Assembly (NCBI RefSeq): GCF_003367705.1
Contig: NZ_CP031425.1
Coordinates: 1,426,001 to 1,490,000, forward strand
Length of the DNA stretch: 64,000 bases
Direction: 5' to 3'
Origin: Microbacterium foliorum
Lineage (GTDB): Bacteria > Actinomycetota > Actinomycetes > Actinomycetales > Microbacteriaceae
This document shows, one piece after another, positions 52,239-60,154 of this stretch. The position numbers and the translations under genes were made by a program. A model generated the notes under the pieces. The model was not told the origin of the DNA. It saw nothing but the letters and a program-made list of their open reading frames with translations, and ran no database searches. Position 1 is the first letter of the stretch, and every line of letters starts with the position of its first letter.

Positions 52239-54122
52239 TCAGGACAGGGCGTGCGAGACGAGTCGCTCGAGCGTGCGGATCCCGTCGCGCGACAGGATCG
52301 ATTCGAGGTGTCCCTGCACGGACGCGAAGTGCGGGCCTCGCAGCGCGTAGACATCGCCCGTCGCGGGGTCCGCTGACACGTCGGCGGACCCCGCCGACGT
52401 CGTTCCGGGTGTCACCCTGGCGGTGAACGTGTTGTAGAAGCCGATCGATGCATCCTCGCCGAACACCGGCACCGCCTTCTGGAGTCCCTGGTGCGGGGCG
52501 TCGAGGGGTACCAGGGCGAGGCCGAGGCCGTCGCTGAGGATCTGATGGCTCAGACAGACCGCGAGCAGCGGGGAGCCGGTGTCGACCCGACGCGAGACGA
52601 CCTCGCGCATGCGGGCGATCCGCGGGCTGTCCAGGTCGCGCGGGTCGCCGGGACCGGGGCCGGCGACGACGAGGTCGGCGGCGGCGAGCTCGTCGTCCGT
52701 CACCTCGCTCCAGGGGCGATTCGTGACGTCGAGGCCGAGATGGCGCAGCTGGTGCGCCAGCATCGTGGTGAATCGGTCCTCGGCGTCCACGACGACGGCC
52801 GAGGTGCCGCGGAACGGACCGGAGAGGTCGTCGCCCTGCGGGTTGAGCCAGAAATCCGCGAGTCGGGCGTTGCGCGAGGCGAGCAGGGACTCGATCGTCG
52901 GGTCGGCGGCGAGGGAGCGCCGCGCGCCGGGGGCGTCGGCGTCCTCCCGAGCTTCTGCGGCACCGTCCCTGTCGATCGCGCCGATGGCACCGAGCACGCC
53001 GGCCGCCTTGCCGTGGGTCTCGGACACCTCGCCGTGCGGATCGGAGTGACGCACGAGGGTGGCGCCCACCGGCACGCTGAGCGCGCCGTCGTGCACGTAG
53101 ACGGTGCGGATGAGGATCGGGGCGTCGAGATCGTGTCCGCCCTCGGGGTTGGGGGTGAACAGAGCGGCCACGCCGGAGTAGTACCCGCGCGGCTTGCGCT
53201 CATGACGACGGATGACCGCACAGGCGTTCTGCATGGGGGAGCCGGTCACGGTCGGCGCGAACATCGTCTCGCGGAGGATGTCGCGGGGATCCAGCGCGCT
53301 GCGGCCGCGGAGCATGTACTCGGTGTGCGTGAGCCGCGACATCTCCTTGAGGTGCGGGCCGGTGATCCTCCCACCGTCGGAGCACACCGCGCTCATCATC
53401 TTGAGCTCCTCGTCGACCACCATGAACAGCTCCTCGGTCTCCTTGGTGGAGGAGAGGAAGTCGACCAGAGTGTCCTTCGTGGCGCCGCCCGCCGGGTGAC
53501 GGAACGTGCCCGAGATCGGGTTCATCGTCACGACGCCGCCCCGTGCCACGACGTGGGCCTCGGGGCTGGCGCCCACGGCGATATGGCCGGGGGTGACGAC
53601 GGCGAACGTCCAGTACGCCCCACGCTCGTGGGTGAGCAGGGCACGGAACCAGGTCAGCGCGGCCGTGCGGTCGTCGACATCGATGTGGGCCGTGAAGTCC
53701 CTCCGGATCACGAAGTTCGCGCCCTCGCCCCGTCCGATCTCGTCGGCGATCACGGTCGTGACGATCTGCGCGTACTCCGCGTCGGGGATGTCGAAGCCGC
53801 CGTCTCGCAGCGGAACAGGGTCGCCGGGCAGAGCGGCCAGCAGCTCGGCGGTCGGGAGCTGCAGGTGCTCGTCGACGACGAGGCATCGCAGCGGTGCTCC
53901 GTCGTCCTGGGCCACGAATCCGCGCTCTCGCACCTGGCGGTACGGCACCATCGCGAAGATCTCGCGGGCAGCGCCGTCGATCGTGAGCGGGATGTCGGCG
54001 AGGAGATCGACATCCAGGACGTCGCCGGTCAGCAGCTCGACGGAGTCGGTGCCGTCGCGCGCGATGAGCACGAAAGATGCCGCGGGATCCGCGGTGAGCT
54101 CGGAAAGACGTGAGAGGGTCAT
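52239..54122 (-). CDS. Anthranilate synthase, fused TrpE-TrpG type
   Basis: The enzyme makes anthranilate from chorismate and glutamine, the first step to tryptophan. The 627-residue protein joins a chorismate-binding domain (residues 1 to about 400; TMNPISGTFRHPAGG, ELKMMSAVCSDGG, GSPMQNACAVI, RGYYSGVAALF) to a type 1 glutamine amidotransferase domain (about 430-627; VVAGPGPGDPRD, the nucleophile Cys in LLAVCLSHQIL, and the His-Glu part in QGHLESIL). PhzE of phenazine synthesis has the same layout. The upstream leader with tandem Trp codons and an attenuator argues for tryptophan synthesis. ATG at 54122 is preceded by CAGGAGACAT. Confidence 0.9.
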   Translation of the reverse strand: MTLSRLSELTADPAASFVLIARDGTDSVELLTGDVLDVDLLADIPLTIDGAAREIFAMVPYRQVRERGFVAQDDGAPLRCLVVDEHLQLPTAELLAALPGDPVPLRDGGFDIPDAEYAQIVTTVIADEIGRGEGANFVIRRDFTAHIDVDDRTAALTWFRALLTHERGAYWTFAVVTPGHIAVGASPEAHVVARGGVVTMNPISGTFRHPAGGATKDTLVDFLSSTKETEELFMVVDEELKMMSAVCSDGGRITGPHLKEMSRLTHTEYMLRGRSALDPRDILRETMFAPTVTGSPMQNACAVIRRHERKPRGYYSGVAALFTPNPEGGHDLDAPILIRTVYVHDGALSVPVGATLVRHSDPHGEVSETHGKAAGVLGAIGAIDRDGAAEAREDADAPGARRSLAADPTIESLLASRNARLADFWLNPQGDDLSGPFRGTSAVVVDAEDRFTTMLAHQLRHLGLDVTNRPWSEVTDDELAAADLVVAGPGPGDPRDLDSPRIARMREVVSRRVDTGSPLLAVCLSHQILSDGLGLALVPLDAPHQGLQKAVPVFGEDASIGFYNTFTARVTPGTTSAGSADVSADPATGDVYALRGPHFASVQGHLESILSRDGIRTLERLVSHALS

Positions 54123-54159
54123 CGATGTCTCCTGTGCGTGGCTCCGGCTCGGCTCAACG

Positions 54160-54246
54160 AAAAGACCGCCCCGGAGGCGGTCTGGATTCGTGGGAACGCG
54201 AACACACCGCCTAGGAGGCGGGCCACCAGGTGAGGTTCGCGAGCAT
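54160..54246 (-). promoter_or_regulatory. Tryptophan attenuator (leader peptide, alternative hairpins, terminator)
   Basis: On the minus strand an 11-codon leader ORF (54246 to 54211) contains two Trp codons side by side. Strand 1/2 hairpin: CCGCC/GGCGG, 54207-54221, starting one base after the Trp codons. Terminator: AGACCGCC (54176-54183) pairs with GGCGGTCT (54163-54170), followed by a U-run (54160-54162). Strand 2 GGCGGT can instead pair with ACCGCC of the terminator's first arm, making an antiterminator. A ribosome stalled at the Trp codons would cover strand 1 and favour that form. Confidence 0.88.
54211..54246 (-). CDS. trpL: trp operon leader peptide MLANLTWWPAS
   Basis: This tiny ORF codes for eleven residues with a tandem Trp pair (codons TGGTGG at 54223-54228) and ends in TAG. 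It lies 88 bp upstream of the TrpEG start and is followed by the attenuator hairpins. A GATAGT box 9 nt before the ATG (54256-54261) suggests transcription starts almost at the start codon. Such leader peptides have no function as proteins; ribosome stalling during translation senses Trp-tRNA. The Trp density (2 of 11) and the position make a chance ORF unlikely. Confidence 0.88.
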   Translation of the reverse strand: MLANLTWWPAS

Positions 54247-54339
54247 GGCCTGAAAACTATCACACCGCCGACCGCGGCCCCGTTCGCGTGACCGAGGTCC
54301 CGAGTGGCCTTCTTCCAGCCTGCGCGCATCAGGGCGGCG

Positions 54340-54345
54340 TAGGCT
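54340..54345 (+). promoter_or_regulatory. Leaderless-type -10 box of ispG
   Basis: TAGGCT ends 6 nt before the GTG start at 54352, the same hexamer and spacing as dxr. Confidence 0.55.
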
Positions 54346-54351
54346 GGGGGT

Positions 54352-55503
54352 GTGCCAGCAGTCAATCTCGGGATGCCGAAGATCCCCGAAGTCCTCGCCC
54401 CGCGTCGCAAGTCCCGCCAGATCAAGGTGGGCAAGGTCCTGGTCGGCGGCGACGCTCCCGTGAGCGTGCAGTCGATGACCACCACGAAGACCACCGACAT
54501 CAACGGGACGCTTCAGCAGATCGCGGAGCTCACCGCATCCGGCTGCGAGATCGTCCGCGTGGCCGTGCCTCACCAGGACGACGCCGACGCGCTGAAGATC
54601 ATCGCGATGAAGAGCCAGATCCCGGTGATCGCTGACATCCACTTCCAGCCCCGCTACATCTACACGGCGATCGACGCCGGATGCGGCGCGGTGCGCGTGA
54701 ACCCCGGCAACATCCGCGAGTTCGACGGCAACGTCGGCAAGATCGCCGAGGCGGCCAAGGCCGCGGGCGTCTCCCTGCGCATCGGCGTGAACGCCGGATC
54801 GCTCGACCGTCGCATCCTCACCAAGTACGGCAAGGCGACGGCCGAGGCCCTCGTCGAGAGCGCCGTCTGGGAGGCCTCGCTGTTCGAGGAGCACGACTTC
54901 CACGACTTCAAGATCTCGGTCAAGCACAACGACCCGATCGTCATGGTCAAGGCGTACCGTCTGCTCGCCGAGCGGGGAGACTGGCCGCTGCACCTCGGCG
55001 TCACCGAGGCGGGGCCCGCGTTCCAGGGCACGATCAAGAGCGCCACGGCGTTCGGCATCCTGCTCGGGGAGGGCATCGGCGACACCATCCGCGTGTCCCT
55101 CTCGGCGCCTCCGGCCGAAGAGGTCAAGGTCGGCCACCAGATCCTGCAGTCGCTGAACCTGCGAGAGCGCAAGCTCGAGATCGTCTCGTGCCCCTCCTGC
55201 GGGCGCGCGCAGGTCGACGTCTACACGCTCGCCGAGAACGTGACCGAGGGGCTCAAGGACATGACCGTCCCGCTGCGCGTCGCGGTCATGGGCTGTGTCG
55301 TGAACGGGCCGGGCGAGGCGCGCGAGGCCGATCTCGGTGTCGCCTCGGGCAACGGCAAGGGGCAGATCTTCGTCAAGGGCGAGGTCATCAAGACCGTGCC
55401 TGAGGCCGACATCGTCGCCACCCTGATCGAAGAGGCCAACCGGATCGCCGCCGAGATGGGACCTGAGGCTCCTCTCGGCACCGCGCAGGTCGTCACGGTC
55501 TGA
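54352..55503 (+). CDS. ispG: 4-hydroxy-3-methylbut-2-enyl diphosphate synthase
   Basis: IspG (GcpE) reduces methylerythritol cyclodiphosphate to HMBPP with a [4Fe-4S] cluster, a late step of the non-mevalonate pathway. The 383-residue protein has the N-terminal TIM-barrel part ([36 protein letters not shown]) and cluster ligands SCPSCGRAQ near residue 283 and [16 protein letters not shown] near residue 316. It is the two-domain bacterial form without the plant-type insertion. GTG start with a leaderless promoter. Confidence 0.97.
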   Translation: MPAVNLGMPKIPEVLAPRRKSRQIKVGKVLVGGDAPVSVQSMTTTKTTDINGTLQQIAELTASGCEIVRVAVPHQDDADALKIIAMKSQIPVIADIHFQPRYIYTAIDAGCGAVRVNPGNIREFDGNVGKIAEAAKAAGVSLRIGVNAGSLDRRILTKYGKATAEALVESAVWEASLFEEHDFHDFKISVKHNDPIVMVKAYRLLAERGDWPLHLGVTEAGPAFQGTIKSATAFGILLGEGIGDTIRVSLSAPPAEEVKVGHQILQSLNLRERKLEIVSCPSCGRAQVDVYTLAENVTEGLKDMTVPLRVAVMGCVVNGPGEAREADLGVASGNGKGQIFVKGEVIKTVPEADIVATLIEEANRIAAEMGPEAPLGTAQVVTV

Positions 55504-55641
55504 CGGCCGGGCACGCCCCGACGCACCCACGATCGCGCAAGTCGTCTCGACCCCGCCGCCGGGACTCGTTCTCAACCCGATTCGAGCGCACGACCCTTCT
55601 TGCGAGGGGCGGCGCTCGTCATGAACCTCTCAAGGAGTCTC

Positions 55642-56508
55642 ATGTCCTCGTCAACCATCGTGTCCTTCGCGGGCGGAGATGTCTCGGGGTCGAGCATCGT
55701 CACCAGTGTCGAGTCGACATCCGCGGGTGTCGTCGTCGTGGTGGAGGCGACACCGTTCCACCCGGTCGATCACACGTGGCCGGATCAGCCCGGCGACAGC
55801 GGCGAGATCACGCTCGACGGTTCTGTCGTCCGCGTGTCCGAGGCTGTGATGGCCGCCGTCTCCGACGAGGGGCAGTTCGCCGTCGGCTCCGACATCCCCG
55901 TCAAGCGCGGCGGTGAAGGGTGGACGTGGCTCGTCGGCCATCCCATCGAGGGCGACGCCCCTTCCTGGCTGGTCGAGGGCGCACGCGTGGAGCTGTCGGT
56001 CGATTCGTCCCGACGGGCCGGGCTGAGTCGGGGACACACCGCCTGCCACCTGGCGTCCTTGGCGCTCGATCGTGCGCTCGCGGACCTGTGGCGCAAGGAT
56101 CCGGGGGAGGATGCTCTCGGCGCCCCGAACTTCGAGGCCAAGGCCAATCAGTCCAGCCGCATCCATGCGGACGGCGCCGTCGACGAGTACCGCCTGGGCA
56201 AGAGCCTGCGCAGGGCGGGGTTCGACACCGAGACGTTCGCCGCGACTCTCGCGGACCGTGAGGCGTCGATCAACGCCCAGCTGGCCGCGTGGGTCGAGTC
56301 CGGCGCGTCGAGCCGGGTGACGACGGAAGGTCCGACGATCGTGGACCGACGCAGCTGGCAGTGCGAGCTTCCCGAGGGCACGGCAGAGATCCTGTGCGGT
56401 GGCACGCACGTGGGGTCTCTCGCCGAGTTCGTCTCGATCTCCGTGACTCTCGACCTCACCGATCCGCAGCTGCTGGTCATGACGACGCGGGCTGTGCCTG
56501 CGTCGTGA
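55642..56508 (+). CDS. AlaX-like alanyl-tRNA editing domain protein
   Basis: Free-standing AlaX proteins hydrolyse tRNA-Ala wrongly charged with Ser or Gly. The 288-residue protein has an N-terminal domain (VVVEATPFHPVDHTWPDQPG, as in the AlaRS-type SAD partner region) and the zinc-binding motifs HxxxH in LSRGHTACHLASL (near residue 131) and CxxxH in EILCGGTHVGSL (near residue 252). The two motifs together define the AlaRS second additional domain. Two other ATGs exist upstream (55600, 55621); 55642 is chosen because AAGGAG precedes it closely. Its tRNA target is not proven; some relatives are annotated as metal-dependent hydrolases. Confidence 0.82.
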   Translation: MSSSTIVSFAGGDVSGSSIVTSVESTSAGVVVVVEATPFHPVDHTWPDQPGDSGEITLDGSVVRVSEAVMAAVSDEGQFAVGSDIPVKRGGEGWTWLVGHPIEGDAPSWLVEGARVELSVDSSRRAGLSRGHTACHLASLALDRALADLWRKDPGEDALGAPNFEAKANQSSRIHADGAVDEYRLGKSLRRAGFDTETFAATLADREASINAQLAAWVESGASSRVTTEGPTIVDRRSWQCELPEGTAEILCGGTHVGSLAEFVSISVTLDLTDPQLLVMTTRAVPAS

Positions 56509-56515
56509 GCCGTGC

Positions 56516-57208
56516 TCAGCGCACGAAGCCGCTCTGCACGCGGCCGCCGGCACGATCGAGCTCGTCGCCGACACGGTCGGCGAACGTCGTGTAGTCGCGG
56601 TCGAGCAGCGGGATGCTCAGCCGGTCGGCACGCTCGCGACTGAGTGTACGGAGGCGCCGGGGGAGCCATTTGCCCGTCGCGATCCAGCGTCCCTCGCTGA
56701 GCAGCATCAGCTCCGCGATCCTCTCGAACAGGATGGCGGCCTCGACCTGCTGCTCGAGCGGGTCGGCGGCGTCTCTGAGGTCGTCGAGCACGTCGGTGAT
56801 GACGTAGCGACGGAAGGCGGACTCCTGCGGACTGAGCGACGGGCCCGCGTCGAGGGCGGTTTGCCAGCGATCTCGGAGCGGGGCCAGGCGGCCGTCGTCT
56901 CGGAACGGGGTGCCTTCGACGAGCATGTGCACGATCACCGGTCTGTGCTGTGCCACACCTCGGTCTGCCCACTCCTCGAAACCCGCGGGTGTATACGCGA
57001 AGACCTCGATGATCTCGCCCTCGAACTCATGAGTCGAGGCCTCGCTCGTCTGGTCCTCGGTCTCGAAGAGCGCATCGCCGAGGAGCAGCAGATCGATGTC
57101 GCTCGTCGGGGTGCGCTCGCCGCGTGCCGTGCTTCCCGCCACGATGGCGATGTCCGTTCCGGGGTAGCGGGCAGCGACGAATCGTTCAGCGACAGCGAGG
57201 TGGTCCAC
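56516..57208 (-). CDS. Nucleotidyltransferase-domain protein
   Basis: The 230-residue protein has the pol-beta-type nucleotidyltransferase motif GSx9DxD as AGSTARGERTPTSDIDLLLLG at residues about 24-44, the metal-binding Asp pair. The remaining sequence is mostly helical with WIATGKWLPRRLRTL, resembling aminoglycoside nucleotidyltransferase or minimal nucleotidyltransferase folds. No toxin-antitoxin HEPN partner is adjacent. The start is GTG at 57208 with TACGCT 6 nt upstream, a leaderless promoter. Substrate unknown. It is convergent with the AlaX-like gene, 7 bp between stops. Confidence 0.75.
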   Translation of the reverse strand: MDHLAVAERFVAARYPGTDIAIVAGSTARGERTPTSDIDLLLLGDALFETEDQTSEASTHEFEGEIIEVFAYTPAGFEEWADRGVAQHRPVIVHMLVEGTPFRDDGRLAPLRDRWQTALDAGPSLSPQESAFRRYVITDVLDDLRDAADPLEQQVEAAILFERIAELMLLSEGRWIATGKWLPRRLRTLSRERADRLSIPLLDRDYTTFADRVGDELDRAGGRVQSGFVR

Positions 57209-57214
57209 GCCGCA

Positions 57215-57220
57215 AGCGTA
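57215..57220 (-). promoter_or_regulatory. Leaderless-type -10 box of the nucleotidyltransferase gene
   Basis: TACGCT on the minus strand ends 6 nt before the GTG at 57208, identical in sequence and spacing to the prmC box. Confidence 0.55.
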
Positions 57221-57265
57221 ACGCCGTGCCCTGCGCGTTCCGGCGCCGAGGCAGCGGCGAGCGAG

Positions 57266-58681
57266 TCAGACGGCGAACTCGACCTCACCCCGGGTGATGT
57301 CGGCGCGCACCACTCGAAGCTGCACGGTGCTTCCTGGCACGGCGCCCTCCGGGAGCGGCGCCGAGGCGGTGACGGCGGGGGCGGCGATCTGGACCGTCGC
57401 CCGCTCGCCTCGGACCTCGATCACTGTCGCACCGACCGTGGAGCCGACCAGGGGAGTCATCAGTGCGGCCTCGACGCAGTTGATCGTCGCGGAATCGAGC
57501 CTGGACGCCCGTTGACCGGACTCCTGCATCAGTGCGGGGAGATCGGCGAGGGACTCGCGAACCCAGCCCGGCACCTCACGTCCCTCGGACACGGCGAGGC
57601 AGATCGCGAGCGACCAGCGGTCGACGAGACGACGCAGAGGTGCCGTGGCGTGCGCGTACGGAGCGGCGATGGCAGCCTGCTCCGTCTCTGGCGGCACCGG
57701 GCCGTCGAAAGTCACGTACCCCGCTCCGCGGAACAGCGACGCCGCCGCCTCGAGGATCGGGAGGGTCATGGGGTCTGCGCGATCCAGCTCGCGCAGGTAG
57801 TCGCCGTACCTCCCGGTCGTCCAGGGTCGGCCGAGGGCCTCGGTCTGATGACGGAATGCGGCGAAGGACCTCTCATCGGGCTGCGGCATGGTGCGCAGGA
57901 TGCCGATGCCGGCGTCGATCATCAGTGACGCGGCGGCCATGCCGGTCATGAGGGAGAGCTGCGCATTCCATTCCTCGACGGGAAGGGGATGCCGACGTTC
58001 GATCGAGTAGGTTCCGTCGACGCCGCGAACGACCTCTTCGTCCGGAAGATTCAGGCTCGCTCCGCCGCGGAGCTTCTCCTGGGCGATCCGCAGGGCGCCG
58101 ATCTCCGGCAGCAGCGCGGCCGGCCCGTCTTCGCCCCGGTCGAGCGCCGCCTGCGTGCTGGCGTAGTCGAGCTGCGCGCGCGAGCGGATCAGGGCTCGCT
58201 CGAGGCGGAAGTCCTCCACGACTCCCGCAGAATCGAGAGCGAAGGTCCAGACGAGCGCGGGGCGGTCCACATCCGCCAGCAGTGACGCGCGATCCTCGCT
58301 CAGCACCTTCGGATGCAGCGGGATCGTGCCGTCGGCCGCGTACAACGTCTGCCCGCGACGGCGTGCTTCCTCGTCAACCGTGCCGCCAGGGGTCACGAAT
58401 CCGGGCACGTCGGCGATCGCGTAGCGGACGGTGTATCCGGAACCCCGCCGCTCGAGGTGGAAGGCCTGATCGAGGTCACGGGACCCGCGGGGATCGAGTG
58501 TGGCGAACGCGATGTCGCGCAGGTCGAGTCCGGGAGCGGCGGCCTCCGACGCCGCTGCCTCGGCGAGCACCGCAGCCGGGAAGTCGGCGGGCGCTTCCAG
58601 GGATTCCTTGAGCGCGGCGAGTGCCGCGGCGAGTTCCGTCTGTGCGGCGGACGGAGCAACGTGGGATCGGCGCTGAGGCAT
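57266..58681 (-). CDS. RNB-domain ribonuclease (RNase II/R family)
   Basis: RNB enzymes degrade single-stranded RNA from the 3' end. The 471-residue protein has the RNB catalytic motif FATLDPRGSRDLDQAFHLE near residue 65 with the metal-binding Asp residues, VRYAIADVPGFVTPGG, and YAHATAPLRRLVDRWSLAIC in the C-terminal part of the domain. It lacks the N-terminal cold-shock domains of RNase II/R and is shorter (about 470 vs 640-800), as is common for the actinobacterial type. ATG at 58681 has TAGTGT 5 nt upstream; longer in-frame extensions run into the repeat cluster and an HNH remnant. Confidence 0.92.
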   Translation of the reverse strand: MPQRRSHVAPSAAQTELAAALAALKESLEAPADFPAAVLAEAAASEAAAPGLDLRDIAFATLDPRGSRDLDQAFHLERRGSGYTVRYAIADVPGFVTPGGTVDEEARRRGQTLYAADGTIPLHPKVLSEDRASLLADVDRPALVWTFALDSAGVVEDFRLERALIRSRAQLDYASTQAALDRGEDGPAALLPEIGALRIAQEKLRGGASLNLPDEEVVRGVDGTYSIERRHPLPVEEWNAQLSLMTGMAAASLMIDAGIGILRTMPQPDERSFAAFRHQTEALGRPWTTGRYGDYLRELDRADPMTLPILEAAASLFRGAGYVTFDGPVPPETEQAAIAAPYAHATAPLRRLVDRWSLAICLAVSEGREVPGWVRESLADLPALMQESGQRASRLDSATINCVEAALMTPLVGSTVGATVIEVRGERATVQIAAPAVTASAPLPEGAVPGSTVQLRVVRADITRGEVEFAV

Positions 58682-58686
58682 GCCCC

Positions 58687-58692
58687 ACACTA
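58687..58692 (-). promoter_or_regulatory. Leaderless-type -10 box of the RNB ribonuclease gene
   Basis: TAGTGT on the minus strand ends 5 nt before the ATG at 58681. Confidence 0.5.
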
Positions 58693-58767
58693 TGTCGCGC
58701 GCTGCGGCGTCGCGGCGCGACGCGGAGTGCGGAAGAAAGAGATGTCGTAGAAGGAGGTTTCGAGGTG

Positions 58768-58895
58768 AGGCGACGCTGTGGACAGGCGACGCTGTGGACA
58801 GGCGACGCTGTGGACAGGCGACGCTGTGAACAGACGGCGCTGCGGCCAGGCGACGCTGTGGCCAGGCGGCGCTGTGGCCAGGCGGCGCTGTGGAC
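58768..58895. repeat. Eight tandem 16-bp units with DnaA-box-like cores
   Basis: Units of the type AGGCGACGCTGTGGAC start every 16 bp from 58768. The first three are identical, the rest have one to four changes. The unit junctions hold TGTGGACAG, whose complement CTGTCCACA differs by one base from the TTGTCCACA DnaA box used in GC-rich actinobacteria; it occurs exactly at the first three junctions. The array lies upstream of the RNB gene in a 660-bp stretch without an intact gene. Confidence 0.85.
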
Positions 58896-58931
58896 CCGCA
58901 CATCCTCGGGGGGCGTGCCTCGGCGGACTCG

Positions 58932-59240
58932 TCAGAAGGGCGGTGACATGTCGTCTTCCGTGGTCGTGGTGTTCTGCGTCGGGGGTTTATCGACATAGGT
59001 CTGTCCCGTCGGACTGGTCCAGGCGAAGACGCCGTCGCCGAGATGGTCGACATGCCAGGGGTGCGATGTGTGAGGGAATTAAGGCGTCGGCAGAGATCGC
59101 CGAGGTTGTCGGTCTCGGTGGTCCCCCCTGTCGCGTGGTCACGCGTGTGGTCGACGTCACACGCTCGAGCGGAGTGCCCGCAGGTCGGAGAACGGCATCG
59201 CTGGTCTCGCGCCGTGAGGTGTCGGAACACGGTACTGGAT
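58932..59240 (-). pseudogene. Remnant of a DUF222/13E12-type HNH endonuclease, frameshifted
   Basis: On the minus strand the C-terminal part of a 13E12-repeat HNH protein is recognisable: FRHLTARDQRCRSPTCG, CDVDHTRDHATGG and NLGDLCRRLNSL, then in another frame HPWHVDHLGDGVFAWTSP and GQTYVDKPP to a stop. The frame changes near position 59060-59075, and a stop lies just upstream (about 59257), so the N-terminal DUF222 half is missing. The final HNH histidine (normally CRRHH) has become Leu. These genes are scattered in actinobacterial genomes. Together with the repeat array this fills the gap between the RNB and the PEP-mutase-like genes; nothing else is seen there. Confidence 0.82.
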
Positions 59241-59329
59241 CGCTGCGGAGCGACCTATGAGCGCACCTGCTCGGCATCCGGAACCTGTGATTCGCGTGTC
59301 CGTCCGGCCCCGACCGGAATGCTGGGCGT

Positions 59330-59335
59330 TAGCGT
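59330..59335 (+). promoter_or_regulatory. Leaderless-type -10 box of the PEP-mutase-like gene
   Basis: TAGCGT ends 6 nt before the ATG at 59342. Confidence 0.5.
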
Positions 59336-59341
59336 GGGGGC

Positions 59342-60112
59342 ATGACCACTGCTGCGAAAGCCCAGACCCTGATCGGACTCTACGAAGCACCGGAGATCCT
59401 CCGCGTCGTGAATGTGTGGGACGTCGTCTCCGCCCGCGCCGTCGCTGCACTCCCCGAGACGAAGGCCATCGCCACCGCAGGGCACGGCATCGCCGCATCA
59501 TTCGGTTTCGAAGACGGCACCATCACCCGCGACATCATGATCGACATGGTCGGTCGCATCGCGGCGGCCGTCCCGGTGCCCGTGACCGCCGATCTCGACG
59601 ACGGATACGGCGACGCCGGCGAGACGACCCGCCTCGCGATCGCCGCAGGTGTGGTGGGTGCCAACATCGAGGACCGCCTCAAGCCCTTCGACGAGTCCGT
59701 CGCCGCCGTCGAAGCCATCGTCAAGGCCGCCGAGGCCGAGGGGGTGCCGTTCGCTCTCAACGCCCGCACGGACGCATTCGTGCGCGCGGGCCACCGCCCG
59801 GTCGCCGAGAGCGTCGCCGATGCGATCCAGCGCGGCCGCGCGTTCCTCGACGCGGGTGCCACCGCGGTGTTCGTCCCGGGGATGCTCGACGCGGCCGTCA
59901 CCCGCCAGCTCGTGGAGGGTCTCGGGGAGGGGAAGCTCAGCGTCATCGGTCTCCCCGGCACCCTCGCGGCCTCCGAGTACGAGAAGCTCGGCGTCGCCCG
60001 CATCTCGTACGGGCCGCTTCCGCAGCGTGTCGCGCTCACCGCGACGCAGGAGCTGGCGGCGAGCCTGTACGCCGGCGGCGTGATCCCCAACGGTCTGCCC
60101 GCGCTCAACTGA
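59342..60112 (+). CDS. Isocitrate lyase/PEP mutase family protein
   Basis: This superfamily makes or breaks C-C or C-P bonds of 2-oxo acids. The 256-residue protein is a TIM barrel with VVNVWDVVSARAVAALP, IATAGHGIAASFGFEDG, PVTADLDDGYGDAGET with the metal-binding Asp residues, ANIEDRLKPFD and FALNARTDAFVRAG. The isocitrate lyase KKCGH motif is missing, so it is not isocitrate or methylisocitrate lyase proper. Similar proteins are annotated as PEP phosphonomutase-like or oxaloacetate decarboxylase-like enzymes; the reaction is not certain. It stands alone between the HNH remnant and proS, with a leaderless promoter. Confidence 0.85.
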   Translation: MTTAAKAQTLIGLYEAPEILRVVNVWDVVSARAVAALPETKAIATAGHGIAASFGFEDGTITRDIMIDMVGRIAAAVPVPVTADLDDGYGDAGETTRLAIAAGVVGANIEDRLKPFDESVAAVEAIVKAAEAEGVPFALNARTDAFVRAGHRPVAESVADAIQRGRAFLDAGATAVFVPGMLDAAVTRQLVEGLGEGKLSVIGLPGTLAASEYEKLGVARISYGPLPQRVALTATQELAASLYAGGVIPNGLPALN

Positions 60113-60142
60113 TCCACCGCGAAGGCGAGTGGCCACGGTCAG

Positions 60143-60148
60143 TAGACT
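60143..60148 (+). promoter_or_regulatory. Leaderless-type -10 box of proS
   Basis: TAGACT ends 6 nt before the GTG start at 60155. Confidence 0.55.
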
Positions 60149-60154
60149 TGCCCC

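Noticed and set aside
54211..55575. Minus-strand frame of 454 codons opposite ispG that ends in the Trp leader peptide
   Set aside because: Only its last 11 codons are supported, as the leader peptide with its own promoter and stop. The upstream part is the antisense of ispG.
58768..58895. Chromosomal replication origin
   Set aside because: No dnaA, dnaN, gyr or rpmH nearby and no AT-rich unwinding region; only DnaA-box-like repeats.
57266..59230. RNB gene read as a 654-residue protein with an HNH-like N-terminal extension
   Set aside because: The extra part runs through the 16-bp repeats and a frameshifted HNH remnant; the ATG at 58681 has its own promoter box.
59342..60112. Isocitrate or methylisocitrate lyase
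   Set aside because: The KKCGH catalytic motif is absent and the protein is much shorter than isocitrate lyase.
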